From Thermodesulfovibrio sp. (GTDB lineage: Bacteria; Nitrospirota; Thermodesulfovibrionia; Thermodesulfovibrionales; UBA6898), in contig PNOC01000026.1 of the NCBI GenBank assembly GCA_013824615.1, positions 1 to 47,160 on the forward strand: a stretch of 47,160 nucleotides of DNA, in the 5' to 3' direction. This document shows positions 1-9,970 of the stretch, piece by piece. Positions within the stretch are counted from its first letter, which is position 1. Each line of letters begins with the position of its first letter. A program made the position numbers and the translations under genes. The notes beneath the pieces are model-generated. The model had not been told where the DNA came from. It was given only the letters and a program-made list of their open reading frames with translations, and did no database searches.

Positions 1-1
1 C

Positions 2-286
2 AAAAATATCTCATCTGCGGCAAAGAACATTTCCATCAGACTGATAAATGCCGATGCGTCTCTGCCACTCCTGAAATTTACGCGTGATGATTATGCCCAG
101 GTTACCTGGGTGCCCTTTGGACCGGTTGAATCATTCAACTTGGCCCCGGGCCTGGAGACGCTCTTTCGTCTTGCAGTGAGAAGGGCGGATATGACCACGG
201 AGCAGGTCAGTGCCCTGCTTGAGGTATCTGACGGTGCCGGGATGCTTTACCGGGTGCCTCTCAGTGTTGAGAAAGGCGGCATGTAA
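2..286 (+). CDS. Hypothetical protein, C-terminal 94 aa (5' end outside window)
   Basis: The reading frame is open from the first base and ends at TAA 284-286, directly before the next gene's region. The visible part looks like a beta-rich extracellular domain (alternating hydrophobic residues, no membrane segment, no cysteine). I recognise no family. By position it is probably the first visible member of the secreted-protein run that follows. It ends without a sorting signal or anchor. What it does cannot be told from this fragment. Confidence 0.6.
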   Translation, partial: KNISSAAKNISIRLINADASLPLLKFTRDDYAQVTWVPFGPVESFNLAPGLETLFRLAVRRADMTTEQVSALLEVSDGAGMLYRVPLSVEKGGM

Positions 287-352
287 ATGGTATCCGGAGA
301 ATTGAATGCAATGAATGAATATCGGAAATATTGGACAAGGAGGACCCTTCGC

Positions 353-1129
353 ATGAAACGCCACTGGATTTCGGCTTTGCTGTTGCTCGCAAGTGTCTTG
401 CTGTATGCAGGCGGAGTATCGGCCGCACCCTTTACCGGTCTTTGGGTCGGCACGGTTGCTATAGATAAGGTGAGTGAGTCACAGATTGCTGGTGTCGATG
501 CATTTACCACGCCTCAGAATAGCGGAACTCCTTTTACTTTCAGGCTCATCCTCCACGTTAACTCTGCCGGCACGACGGTACGTCTGTTGAAGGATGTTAT
601 ACAAATGGAACACGTCAGCACCGGAGCCCCGGTACTGATCACGAACGATCAGCGTATCCCGGATTTCACCTGCCCCGATATAAACGGGGAGAAGTTTTGC
701 CGGAGGATCAGCACGACGGCATATGATTTTGATGGTTCGGAACTTGCCATGACCGGCTCGTTTTCAACAAACACTACACTTAACGCCAAAGTTGTCCTGA
801 CTCCCGATAATCCGACGAACCCCTTCAGGCATAAATTCAGCCCTGATCATGATAACCTTGACGAACTCGGTCGGCCTATTACGGACACAACGATAACAGA
901 GACAAATATTACAGGCAAAAACATCATGGAAGTTTATAAAGTTATACGGAATATGTCCTTTGTTTTCAGTCCGACCGACCCGCTTAACAGCGGGAATCCC
1001 GCATGGGGGACAAGCCTCATGGGAGGAACATTCACGGAGAATCTAAAGGGACTTCATAAGAATACGATATATGTTTCCGGCGTCTTCAGATTGTCGAAAG
1101 TGACTGATATCGGGGAGTTAACCCAATGA
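353..1129 (+). CDS. Secreted protein of unknown function, paired with giant protein
   Basis: A protein of 258 aa. The ATG at 353 is chosen because AAGGAGGA at 337-344 lies 8 nt upstream and because a clean signal peptide begins there (MKRHW, a hydrophobic core, then a VSAAP cleavage region). The in-frame ATG at 287 would add 22 residues ahead of the signal peptide and has no good ribosome site. The mature part is beta-rich: it opens with GLWVGTVAI and has an LILHVNSAG segment, resembling short proteins I recall beside giant LamG-type proteins in other bacteria (memory, not a search). The TGA stop overlaps the ATG of the 2934-aa gene (ATGA at 1126-1129), so the two are translationally coupled and probably act together outside the cell. 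Function unknown. Confidence 0.8.
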   Translation: MKRHWISALLLLASVLLYAGGVSAAPFTGLWVGTVAIDKVSESQIAGVDAFTTPQNSGTPFTFRLILHVNSAGTTVRLLKDVIQMEHVSTGAPVLITNDQRIPDFTCPDINGEKFCRRISTTAYDFDGSELAMTGSFSTNTTLNAKVVLTPDNPTNPFRHKFSPDHDNLDELGRPITDTTITETNITGKNIMEVYKVIRNMSFVFSPTDPLNSGNPAWGTSLMGGTFTENLKGLHKNTIYVSGVFRLSKVTDIGELTQ

Positions 1130-4100
1130 AAACTTTAAGAAAAACAACTGAGCGGGAGTATGCAGCCATGAAAAAGCTAAATCTGATTTTCCTGATGACC
1201 TTGCTGGTGTGCGGACTTGCCGGACTGTTGCCGGTGCAGGCGAAGGCGGACGAAGGCTGGCCGCAGCGTATCGGTGGAGATTATACGGACATAGCCAGGG
1301 CAACGGCAGTAGACGATAACGGCAATATATATGTGGTTGGTTCTTTCCAGGGGACGGTTGTTTTCGGCAATCCCTCGTCTGCGGAGGCTTCAAAGTTTAC
1401 ACTGGCTTCGAACGGCGGCTCGGATATGTTTGTCGGCAAGATAGATGCCGGCGGGAAGTGGCTCTGGGTGGTAAAGGGCGGAGGTACAGGGGAGGATCTG
1501 GCCAATGCAATAGCTGTGGATAAGGACGGAGATGTCTACGTCACCGGATCGTTTCAGCCTCCCGCGATCTTCGGGAGTACTCCTCCGGTTTATGCTGAAC
1601 CTGCAATACCAAATCAGAATATTGATGTCTTTGTGGCAAAGATCAGCACCAATGGCAACTGGGTTTGGGTAAACACCGCGAAGGGCGAACAGGAACAGCT
1701 CGGCACAGCCATAGCTGTCAATAAAATAAAGGAGGTCTTTGTTGCCGGGACCTTCAGGTTGAATATCAGATTTAGCGTGGACGGCAGCAATCATGAGTTA
1801 ACAACAAAGAGTTATACCGGAGACAAGGCATCGAACGATTATGATGTCTTTGTCGCCAAGATTAATGCCGGGGGTGAATGGAAGTGGGCGCTTTCCGGCG
1901 GAGGTACCTTCCCGGGTATCAGCTGTCTGAGCGGAAACTGGTGCTGTAATTCACCAAATGCCGCGTATGGTCATGACCATGGAGGTTATTACTATTCTCA
2001 TCCTGTGTGCGGGGGCTGGTCCAACTGGGGGTTGTCAGAAGATAATTGCCGGCGGTATTATGGTGGCTCGGTTCAATACTATCCCTATACTGCTCCTTTT
2101 ACCACGACGCTACCTCACCCTACCAATCTCAACTGGGACGAGGGAATTACTGCGCCAGCTTTCGGTGCTGCTTCTCCTGCCTCCTCTGCGGTACAGGATA
2201 TTGCGGCAGCATATCTTTATAGTCCCCGTACAGGGGTTTGTGATCTGAGTCCCACGGGCACCCGGGTCAGCGATGATCGGGCAGCAGGAATTGCCGTTGT
2301 CAGGGACGAGTCGAGTACGACTACGTCGAGCACGCCGAATCCGAAGAACATAATTTATGTGACAGGATATTTTCAGGGCGGCGTAAACACGACCTCTCCT
2401 CAGACCTACGATTTCTCGATTTCTGATAACCGTTCTGCCCAGACAGGTGTTGCCTGTCCGGGTTGTGTCACAAAACACCTGAATTCCTCGGGCAACGGGA
2501 AGAAAGATATCTTTGTGCTGAGACTTGTTGAAGTAGGCACATCTTTAATCGGCACACCCCCTCCTGCCAACAACCCGAAGCTTGACTGGATTGTTGACTC
2601 GTCAAGTTCGGCTGCCACTGATGAAATATGGCCAAACGGGATCGCGATCGACCCCGCCCTCGACCCGCTGTTTGGAAACCCCACGACGATCAACCTGTTT
2701 GTGACCGGAGGGTACAAGGGTGCGCCTTCTCTGGGAGCTCAGCTGAGGGCTACCGGTGGCGATACCCATGCCTTTGTCGCCAAATTGACAGGCAGCGGCG
2801 ATACCTCGGCTTCGTGGGGATGGTCCCGTTCTGCAGGGCCGACAGATGCCGGCTTCAGTGCTGAAGGCTTCTCTGTCGGAGCCGACAGGATGGCCCCGGA
2901 TACCAGGGGTGTCTATGTGACCGGAAGTTTCCGGAAGGACCTGAATTTTTATGGTGATGCCCTGCCAAAGACTTCTCTGGCCTTATCAGGCTATGGCACG
3001 GAAAAGGACCTGTTTGTCACGAAATATAATGCAGGCAGCGGGGAACTCCAATGGGCGACAAAGGGAGGCCTGTATCAGACGGATGAATCACGCGGTATTG
3101 CCATAGATGGAGGAGGTTCATCCTTTGTTGTGGGAACCTTCGGCTCAACAGCCTCGTATCTGTCAAAGGCTGCCAGCAGCCTGATCAGCGGCTCGGCCAT
3201 GAATTTCAATGGTCTGGATGAGTATGTCTTTGGTCCCACCCCGGCCAGCACCGACAAGTATGCGATCTCCTTCTGGTTTAAAACAGACTGTAATAATTGC
3301 GGAATTCTTTCGTGGTCAAGCAACCCTATCGGGCCTTCCGACAGGGACCTGTGGCTGATCAATGGAAACCTTCGCGCTGCTGTTTCCGGGGAGACGATAC
3401 AGACCGGTGGCACTGACTATTCAGACGGCAGGTGGCATCATGTCGTTCATACCTTCGGAGATATCGGTTCCGTACCTCCGGCTTCAATAGGGCAGCGGCT
3501 CTTCGTGGACGGAATGGAAAGGGGCAGGGGATCAATTCAAGATTCGACCTTTGTATATTCACTGCCAGGTCCGGGCATAAACATCGGATATTCAGCCAGG
3601 GGAACCAGCCCCTATTTTTCGGGCATGATCTCAAATCTGGAGGTCTATGACAGGGCTATGGATAACATACATGTTAATCCCGCCAATCCGGATAGCCCGT
3701 TTTCGCTCTATTCCGATCTCAACAATCAGCCTAATTCCAACTCAAGCGGCAAGGTACTGTTCACCAGCGGCCCTGCTCCGCTGGAAGACATATTTGTTGC
3801 AAGCCTCGGGCCGACCGGCAAATGGCGCGAAAGCGAGACCTGGACCGTTGGGCAGGTTGTTCCGATGCCTGAAGGCGCAGTGGCGATCAGGCCGGAATTT
3901 GCCTATCCGACGAATCCCGAGAATCCTGCAGACCTGATGTATTTTGAAAAGTTTTTCTTCTGGAGCGATTATGAAAAGAAGCTCTATTCCATCCGGCCTA
4001 CCGGCGCCGTGATCAAGTGGAAGGCTTCTGCTGATGTATTTAACTCTGCCCGGGTAGTTACAACAGGAGTAAGTAACTGGCCTGATAATCCCCAGACGCA

Positions 4101-7100
4101 TATTGCGGGGATACCGGTTGAAGTGGCGCCCGGCTCGCCCGACTACGTCTTTTCACAGCTGTCGTATACCAATACCACAGCGCCTGTTGCAACCGTTACA
4201 AAAAATACAAAAACTACCCTTGATGAACTCATTTCTTCGAGCCCGGGCTATACGGTCCTGCGTTATGGAATCGGCAGTCAGGATGTCACCCGTAATCCCG
4301 TAATTTTTAAGGTCGTAAAGACCGTCTACTGGGACGACCCGAACTATCTGACGGACAATGCGGCATGCACCGTTGGGGATCGCATCACCGACTACTCCCA
4401 TAATGACTCACAGGGCCGTAACGGCTATGTCTATTTCAACAAGTCCTTCCATGACGGTTATGGTACCTATAAGGCATATGACAGGGAAACCCGCACAGGG
4501 CCTATTATCCCGGTGAATGAGGTTTCATCCTCATATACACCGGATACGCATGCGACCAGCCAGGGTTCAGGACATGATATGGTTGTGGTCTGGTACGATA
4601 CGGACACCATGAAGATATCCTGGCCGGTAAGGCCGGTCAGATATGACTGTCAATGGTCCGCTAATCCCTATAAGATAATAATAGCGAGCGAACTCGGATC
4701 AGACGTTCTGAGCCAACCGCCGCTTGATCCGCTTGTCTATCCAGAGGCGCAGGTCTACCGGCAGGCAGATAATGCCCAGGCCGGATATAATCCGAATGAA
4801 GAGCATGCTGCACTGTTCCCATCTGCAACCGGCAATGGTTACGACGCTGCCTTTGCCCTTAGGAATGACCTGTATAACCCGGCTAGAGACCTGCCCTCAA
4901 AACCTTACGTCCTGCTGAAATACCGTAATCCGGCAGACAAACAATGGTCGATGCTGGTCTATAAGGTGCTCGACAGGAGTGTGGCCGACGGATATACTGC
5001 CTTTAATTATCAGGGTACGGCAGGCACACCGATATTCCCGCCCTATCCGCTCCGGTTGCTCAACGGCTGCACAGAGACGACCGGAGATGGTTCCCCCTAC
5101 TGGCAGGACGCTGTGAACGATCAGTACTGGGCACGCTCTGCCGGGACCGTGGGAGTGAGTTATTACTATCCTCTCCTGCTGGGGTTTGACTACGCAGACT
5201 ACAATACGGGTGGCGTTGCCAGTGATCCTACCAATTTTAACGGGACTGTCGGGCAGTGCGTTGGCTGGCTTGACCGCACGGACGGTGTTACCAGGGGCAA
5301 TCCGATAAGCGTTTCCTATAATATCAGCTGGCCGGCCGATGTGCCGGTGCTCCAGATCGGGGAGACGTTGCTTACCGCAAAAAGGGGTCTGCCGGATATA
5401 ACGAACCAGGCGGCCATCCAGATTGTTTATGATCAGCTTGACCCGGATATTTCAGACCCGAATAATGCGCTCGTACAGCTTATTGATCCCCTGAACCCGC
5501 GGGAGGTGCAGCTGAAAGATTCAACAGGGAAACTGCTCGATCTTCCGGCTGATATTATTACCAGCAATGACAGCGGAAAGCTGGTTTTTGATGACCTGCC
5601 CTTCCACCTGCAGGTCAGAGTCTATTATAACCCGCTGACTCACACACTCGGCTTCAAGGGATATTTTGACGGTACCGGCATGGGAGATCCTCTCCTCCTG
5701 GTAAATGTGATGTCCTCGAACGAACTTGATGAGCTGCTTGCCATTAGCAGTGATGAGAACTATAAAGATGCAGTGAAGAAACTCTTCAATCTGACAAGGA
5801 ATCCGCAGCAGCTGAGATTGACGCCACCACCCATAATTATTCCGAGCCCCTGGGGGCCATTCCCATGGCCTGTCATGAGGCCGTTGGTTCCTCATGCAGC
5901 TGATCTCAGCAACTGGGAGACCCTGACTGCTGCACAGAAACGCGCAAGACTTACAGCCGTGCCGTCCCTGATAGGACTTCAGGACGAAAATAATAACGGC
6001 ACCCCGGAACGCCTTAATGCAGTAGGCGGAGGTTTTGCCTTGACAGCAGGCACCGCAGCAGGCTCAGGATTTGTGACACTGGTATTCAATAATGATCCTG
6101 CTCTGGGCTCTTTGCCGGTGAGTATGCAGGTCATCAGGGTTGAATGTACTCCTTCGGTATATCAGGGTGAGATCAAGGTGATTCAATCGAGCAATGTATT
6201 TGATGAAAAACTGACCCTGCGTCATAGCGGTGATTTCGGCGGTATGCCGGAGAGGTTCCGCTTTGAGTGGTATTATCATCCTGACCAGAGCGGACTGTCT
6301 CCTGTTCCGCCCCCGTCACCCGAGACCTTTGAGCTCCACGGCTGGCTTCCGTTTGCCATGTCCGATCCTGAGGGATATGGTTCCAATGATATCATTATTA
6401 AGGGAGCGAGTCTCCAGACCCTTTCGGACAACTGGTTTTATGTCCGCTATAAAGGGTATCCAGTCTGCAGCAACACAACGGTGCCGAGTCCCTGGGCAGG
6501 AGCCCCCGGGGCAACAGCGTCGAACCCAAGCGCACAGCTGGCTGAAGGCTGGATAAAGCGCGTAGTCAGGGCGCTGAACCCCTATGAAGCCCGGGTTAAG
6601 GACTTCTCTGCCGCTACGAATACCTCCCTGAGTATGCTCACGCAGATCGGCGAGCGGTATGAAGGTGTCGTTGCCATGAATAATGATCCGGACAACCTCA
6701 ACAGCATGGGGCTTATCTCTGCTTATCAGACTGTTCTGAAACGGGGCATAGACCTTTCGATCGGCGGAACGCCGCCGATCAACTATGAGGCTGCCAATGC
6801 GGCGCTCCTGCTTGCAGGCTCACGGATAACCGACTTTTATATGCTGCTCGGCAATGAGGCCTATGGTGATGCTGCTGACCCAACTATAGGTTTTACGACA
6901 ACCGGCGGTGGATATGGCAACGAGGCCACGTCCATGTTCGCTTTCAAAAACCAGCTTGACTCCCAGCTTGAGGAGGAACTCGTTCTCCTCAGAGGCAGGG
7001 AGTATAAGGCCGCGCGTCCTGTCTATAACCGCCTTGTCTGGAACTTCACCTCTGGTGAGGGTGAAGTGGCATACGCCCAGAACTACGGGATTACCGACCA

Positions 7101-9930
7101 GAATAAAGATGGGTTCATTGATGAATTCGATGCAAGAATTATGTATCCGCAAGGCCACGGGGATGCCTGGGGCCATTATCTCACCAGTTTAAAGGGTTAT
7201 TACACCCTGCTGCGCCATCCCTACTACAGCTGGAATCCGAGGCCTGAGGCAGTCCTGGTTGCAGGCGCGCCTGTACAGGTCGATTATCTGGATGAGAGGA
7301 AGTTTGCCAGGGTGGCAGCTGCCAAGGCAAAGGCCGGGGCGGAGATCATGAACCTCACCTACCGCCTGAAGTATGTGGACGATCCTGCCGGGCAGTGGCA
7401 AGGGTATAAGGATACCGACGTGTCACGTGGCTGGGGCCTGACTGAATGGGGCCGAAGGGTTGGACAGGGTACCTATTTTGACTGGGTCGTGGCCAATTCA
7501 ATCCTCCGTGCAGTGGATCTGAATCCGGCCCATACCGGGATACAGAAGATCGATCGTACCACGGTGCTTGAACTTCAGGATATTCCGAGACAGTTCTACT
7601 CTGTCCAGTCCCAGGTCGATATGGCAGATGCCGGTCTGAACCCGCTCGGGCTTGCCAGGAACGCTGTCCCGTTTGACATTGATCCGACCTTTCCGACGAA
7701 CGCCTCAGGGATGCAGGGTATGACTCATTTCGATCAGATCTACCAGCGTGCGAATATCGCACTCAGCAATGCAGTGGATGTCTTTGATTATGCGAACAGG
7801 TCTACCCAGAGGCTGAGGGAAAACCAGAAGAATATGGATGATTTCACAAACAGCATAATCGACCAGGAATATGATTATCAGATGCGTCTTATTGAGATTT
7901 ACGGCTTTCCCTATTCCGGAGATATGGGGCCGACCGGCACGTATCCGAGCGACTATACCGGAGCAGACCTCTACCACTATATGTGGATGGACCAGTCTGA
8001 ACTCACCGGCGTGGACGGCCTAATCGCCAGACCGGGTGACAAGCACGTGGCTTTCCCGACCATAAACTCCGTAACCGGTGCGAGCGACTATCCTCCGACG
8101 GTTACCGATAATATTTCGTATGTTTATTCCTCCGGAGGGGGAGGCGTCATCGTCAAACCGAGTGAGAATATGGGCGTGCGGCGCGCGCAGGGTGAAATGC
8201 AACGGGCACTCTCGACGTTCTACCAGGAAAGGGCCAACTATGAAGTTGCGATCCGGGAATATGACAATGTCCTGGTTGATGTTCAGGCCAAGGTGAAAGA
8301 ACTTGAGGCCCTTTCCGGGTATCAGGCTACTTCTCTTGCACTGAAGAGCGTAAAATACGTTGCCGGCGTCGCGTTAAGTGCCATAGCCAAGGGGTTGGAG
8401 TCATTTTCTATTGGTTTTAAAGCCGCGGCTGAATGTGTTGAAGATGTTGCGGAGCCTATTGGAGACGCCCCCTCAAATCTTGTAGTGACTGCAGTGGGAG
8501 GTGGAACAGGGGATGTGCCGAAAGGTGTTGTGAAGGCCGTAGCCAAACCAACGAAGTGCGGCTTGAACTCTACGGGGAGTGGCTTTGAAATAGGTAAAAT
8601 CTGGGCAGAGTTTGCCAAGGACACCTCTGATGGTCTCTGGGATATGATAGTCGAAGGGGTGTCGGCGAACTACGAGCTCAATAAGGCTGCACGGGAAGTA
8701 AAGGACGCTCTGAAGGCAGAGCCTGTGGCCCGGCTGCAGGCAATAACGCAGAAGGAAGTCCTAATGCAGGCGCTTGAAAATATCAAGAATGTGAAGGTAC
8801 AGGGGGAGAAACTCCTGTCAGAACTGCAATACATGAGGTCAATTGCGGCCTCCAGTACACAGCAGTACCGGTACCAGGACATGTCCTTCCGGATATTCAG
8901 GAATGACGCACTCCAGAAATACCGCGCCCATTTTGACCTTGCGGCTCAGTATACCTATCTTGCTGCCAAGGCCTATGATTATGAGACGAACCTGCTCAAG
9001 ACAAGCTCGGGGGCAGGTCAGCGGTTTCTTACAGACATTGTCAGGCAGAGGAGCCTTGGTGTGATCATCAACGGCCAGCCGGTGGCCGGTTCGCAGGGAC
9101 TGGCTGATCCGCTTGCGCGGCTGAACCAGAATTTCGGTGTGCTGAGGGGTCAACTTGGATTCAATAACCCCATGATGGAGACGAACCGGTTCTCGCTCAG
9201 GAATGAGCTCTTCAGGGCTGTGGACGATGCAACATGGCAGGGATGGCTGAACAGCTTCTACGTGCCTGATCTCAGGGCAGTGGCTGAGTTCAAACGGTAT
9301 GCCCGTCCCTTTGCCCCCGACTCAGCCGGGCCTCAGCCCGGTCTTGTGATTCCCTTCAGCAGCACGATAACCTATGGAAAGAACTTTTTTGGAAACCAGC
9401 TGGCGGCAGGGGACAGTTTCTATGATCCCAGCGTGTTTACTACGAAGATCAGTGCGGCAGGGATATGGTTTACCAACTACAATACGACTGAGCTGTCGAA
9501 TACGCCGAAGGTCTATCTCATTCCGGCCGGAATTGATGTTATGACATCACCCTCGTCCGACACCCTCGAGACAAGACAGTGGAGGGTGATGGATCAGAAA
9601 CTGCCGGTGCCGTTTACGATTGGGGCCACGGACCTTACGAACCCTGACTGGATACCGGTGATCGACAGCCTCTCTGAGCAGCTTGGCGGGATACGCAGGT
9701 TCTCAAGCATCCGGGCCTATCATGATGACGGCGAGTTTGATCCTGCACAGACCATTTCTGACACCCGTCTGGTCGGTCGGTCGGTCTGGAACACCCAGTG
9801 GAAGCTGATAATCCCCAGCGCTACGTTCCTCTATGATCCTGTTGACCGGTCTGCCGGAATCAACAGGTTTATAAACGGGGTGTCGGACATCAAGCTCTTC
9901 TTCCTGACGTATGGTTATTCAGGTAACTGA
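1126..9930 (+). CDS. Giant secreted protein: beta-propeller repeats, LamG-like domain, helical rod, conserved C-terminal beta region
   Basis: A 2934-aa protein. A signal peptide begins at MKKLN; the ATG at 1168, with GGGAG 9 nt upstream, is a credible alternative start. Residues of about 45-680 carry SBBP-type propeller repeats (DNGNIYVVGSF, DVFVAKI, GDVYVTGSF). About 690-840 is a concanavalin/LamG-like domain (YAISFWFKT, GRWHHVVHTF, LFVDG, LEVYDRA). A long section without a recognised domain follows. About 1800-2620 is largely helical, with strong coiled coil near 2345-2391 and 2515-2624 and a short hydrophobic helical patch between. The last 260 residues are beta-rich (YGKNFFGNQ, VWNTQWKLIIP, VSDIKLFFLTYGYSGN) and recall the C-terminal part of TcA-type toxin subunits. 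There is no membrane anchor or CTERM signal. Likely a cell-surface or released protein for adhesion, or a toxin-like needle; the role is inferred only. Confidence 0.85.
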   Translation: MKTLRKTTEREYAAMKKLNLIFLMTLLVCGLAGLLPVQAKADEGWPQRIGGDYTDIARATAVDDNGNIYVVGSFQGTVVFGNPSSAEASKFTLASNGGSDMFVGKIDAGGKWLWVVKGGGTGEDLANAIAVDKDGDVYVTGSFQPPAIFGSTPPVYAEPAIPNQNIDVFVAKISTNGNWVWVNTAKGEQEQLGTAIAVNKIKEVFVAGTFRLNIRFSVDGSNHELTTKSYTGDKASNDYDVFVAKINAGGEWKWALSGGGTFPGISCLSGNWCCNSPNAAYGHDHGGYYYSHPVCGGWSNWGLSEDNCRRYYGGSVQYYPYTAPFTTTLPHPTNLNWDEGITAPAFGAASPASSAVQDIAAAYLYSPRTGVCDLSPTGTRVSDDRAAGIAVVRDESSTTTSSTPNPKNIIYVTGYFQGGVNTTSPQTYDFSISDNRSAQTGVACPGCVTKHLNSSGNGKKDIFVLRLVEVGTSLIGTPPPANNPKLDWIVDSSSSAATDEIWPNGIAIDPALDPLFGNPTTINLFVTGGYKGAPSLGAQLRATGGDTHAFVAKLTGSGDTSASWGWSRSAGPTDAGFSAEGFSVGADRMAPDTRGVYVTGSFRKDLNFYGDALPKTSLALSGYGTEKDLFVTKYNAGSGELQWATKGGLYQTDESRGIAIDGGGSSFVVGTFGSTASYLSKAASSLISGSAMNFNGLDEYVFGPTPASTDKYAISFWFKTDCNNCGILSWSSNPIGPSDRDLWLINGNLRAAVSGETIQTGGTDYSDGRWHHVVHTFGDIGSVPPASIGQRLFVDGMERGRGSIQDSTFVYSLPGPGINIGYSARGTSPYFSGMISNLEVYDRAMDNIHVNPANPDSPFSLYSDLNNQPNSNSSGKVLFTSGPAPLEDIFVASLGPTGKWRESETWTVGQVVPMPEGAVAIRPEFAYPTNPENPADLMYFEKFFFWSDYEKKLYSIRPTGAVIKWKASADVFNSARVVTTGVSNWPDNPQTHIAGIPVEVAPGSPDYVFSQLSYTNTTAPVATVTKNTKTTLDELISSSPGYTVLRYGIGSQDVTRNPVIFKVVKTVYWDDPNYLTDNAACTVGDRITDYSHNDSQGRNGYVYFNKSFHDGYGTYKAYDRETRTGPIIPVNEVSSSYTPDTHATSQGSGHDMVVVWYDTDTMKISWPVRPVRYDCQWSANPYKIIIASELGSDVLSQPPLDPLVYPEAQVYRQADNAQAGYNPNEEHAALFPSATGNGYDAAFALRNDLYNPARDLPSKPYVLLKYRNPADKQWSMLVYKVLDRSVADGYTAFNYQGTAGTPIFPPYPLRLLNGCTETTGDGSPYWQDAVNDQYWARSAGTVGVSYYYPLLLGFDYADYNTGGVASDPTNFNGTVGQCVGWLDRTDGVTRGNPISVSYNISWPADVPVLQIGETLLTAKRGLPDITNQAAIQIVYDQLDPDISDPNNALVQLIDPLNPREVQLKDSTGKLLDLPADIITSNDSGKLVFDDLPFHLQVRVYYNPLTHTLGFKGYFDGTGMGDPLLLVNVMSSNELDELLAISSDENYKDAVKKLFNLTRNPQQLRLTPPPIIIPSPWGPFPWPVMRPLVPHAADLSNWETLTAAQKRARLTAVPSLIGLQDENNNGTPERLNAVGGGFALTAGTAAGSGFVTLVFNNDPALGSLPVSMQVIRVECTPSVYQGEIKVIQSSNVFDEKLTLRHSGDFGGMPERFRFEWYYHPDQSGLSPVPPPSPETFELHGWLPFAMSDPEGYGSNDIIIKGASLQTLSDNWFYVRYKGYPVCSNTTVPSPWAGAPGATASNPSAQLAEGWIKRVVRALNPYEARVKDFSAATNTSLSMLTQIGERYEGVVAMNNDPDNLNSMGLISAYQTVLKRGIDLSIGGTPPINYEAANAALLLAGSRITDFYMLLGNEAYGDAADPTIGFTTTGGGYGNEATSMFAFKNQLDSQLEEELVLLRGREYKAARPVYNRLVWNFTSGEGEVAYAQNYGITDQNKDGFIDEFDARIMYPQGHGDAWGHYLTSLKGYYTLLRHPYYSWNPRPEAVLVAGAPVQVDYLDERKFARVAAAKAKAGAEIMNLTYRLKYVDDPAGQWQGYKDTDVSRGWGLTEWGRRVGQGTYFDWVVANSILRAVDLNPAHTGIQKIDRTTVLELQDIPRQFYSVQSQVDMADAGLNPLGLARNAVPFDIDPTFPTNASGMQGMTHFDQIYQRANIALSNAVDVFDYANRSTQRLRENQKNMDDFTNSIIDQEYDYQMRLIEIYGFPYSGDMGPTGTYPSDYTGADLYHYMWMDQSELTGVDGLIARPGDKHVAFPTINSVTGASDYPPTVTDNISYVYSSGGGGVIVKPSENMGVRRAQGEMQRALSTFYQERANYEVAIREYDNVLVDVQAKVKELEALSGYQATSLALKSVKYVAGVALSAIAKGLESFSIGFKAAAECVEDVAEPIGDAPSNLVVTAVGGGTGDVPKGVVKAVAKPTKCGLNSTGSGFEIGKIWAEFAKDTSDGLWDMIVEGVSANYELNKAAREVKDALKAEPVARLQAITQKEVLMQALENIKNVKVQGEKLLSELQYMRSIAASSTQQYRYQDMSFRIFRNDALQKYRAHFDLAAQYTYLAAKAYDYETNLLKTSSGAGQRFLTDIVRQRSLGVIINGQPVAGSQGLADPLARLNQNFGVLRGQLGFNNPMMETNRFSLRNELFRAVDDATWQGWLNSFYVPDLRAVAEFKRYARPFAPDSAGPQPGLVIPFSSTITYGKNFFGNQLAAGDSFYDPSVFTTKISAAGIWFTNYNTTELSNTPKVYLIPAGIDVMTSPSSDTLETRQWRVMDQKLPVPFTIGATDLTNPDWIPVIDSLSEQLGGIRRFSSIRAYHDDGEFDPAQTISDTRLVGRSVWNTQWKLIIPSATFLYDPVDRSAGINRFINGVSDIKLFFLTYGYSGN

Positions 9931-9970
9931 CATGAAAAAGAACGTGAATTCAGAAGGCGGGGTGAAAGCG

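Noticed and set aside
287-352. ATG at 287 as the start of the 258-aa secreted protein.
   Set aside because: It has no ribosome site and would place 22 residues before a perfect signal peptide; ATG 353 has AAGGAGGA at ideal spacing.
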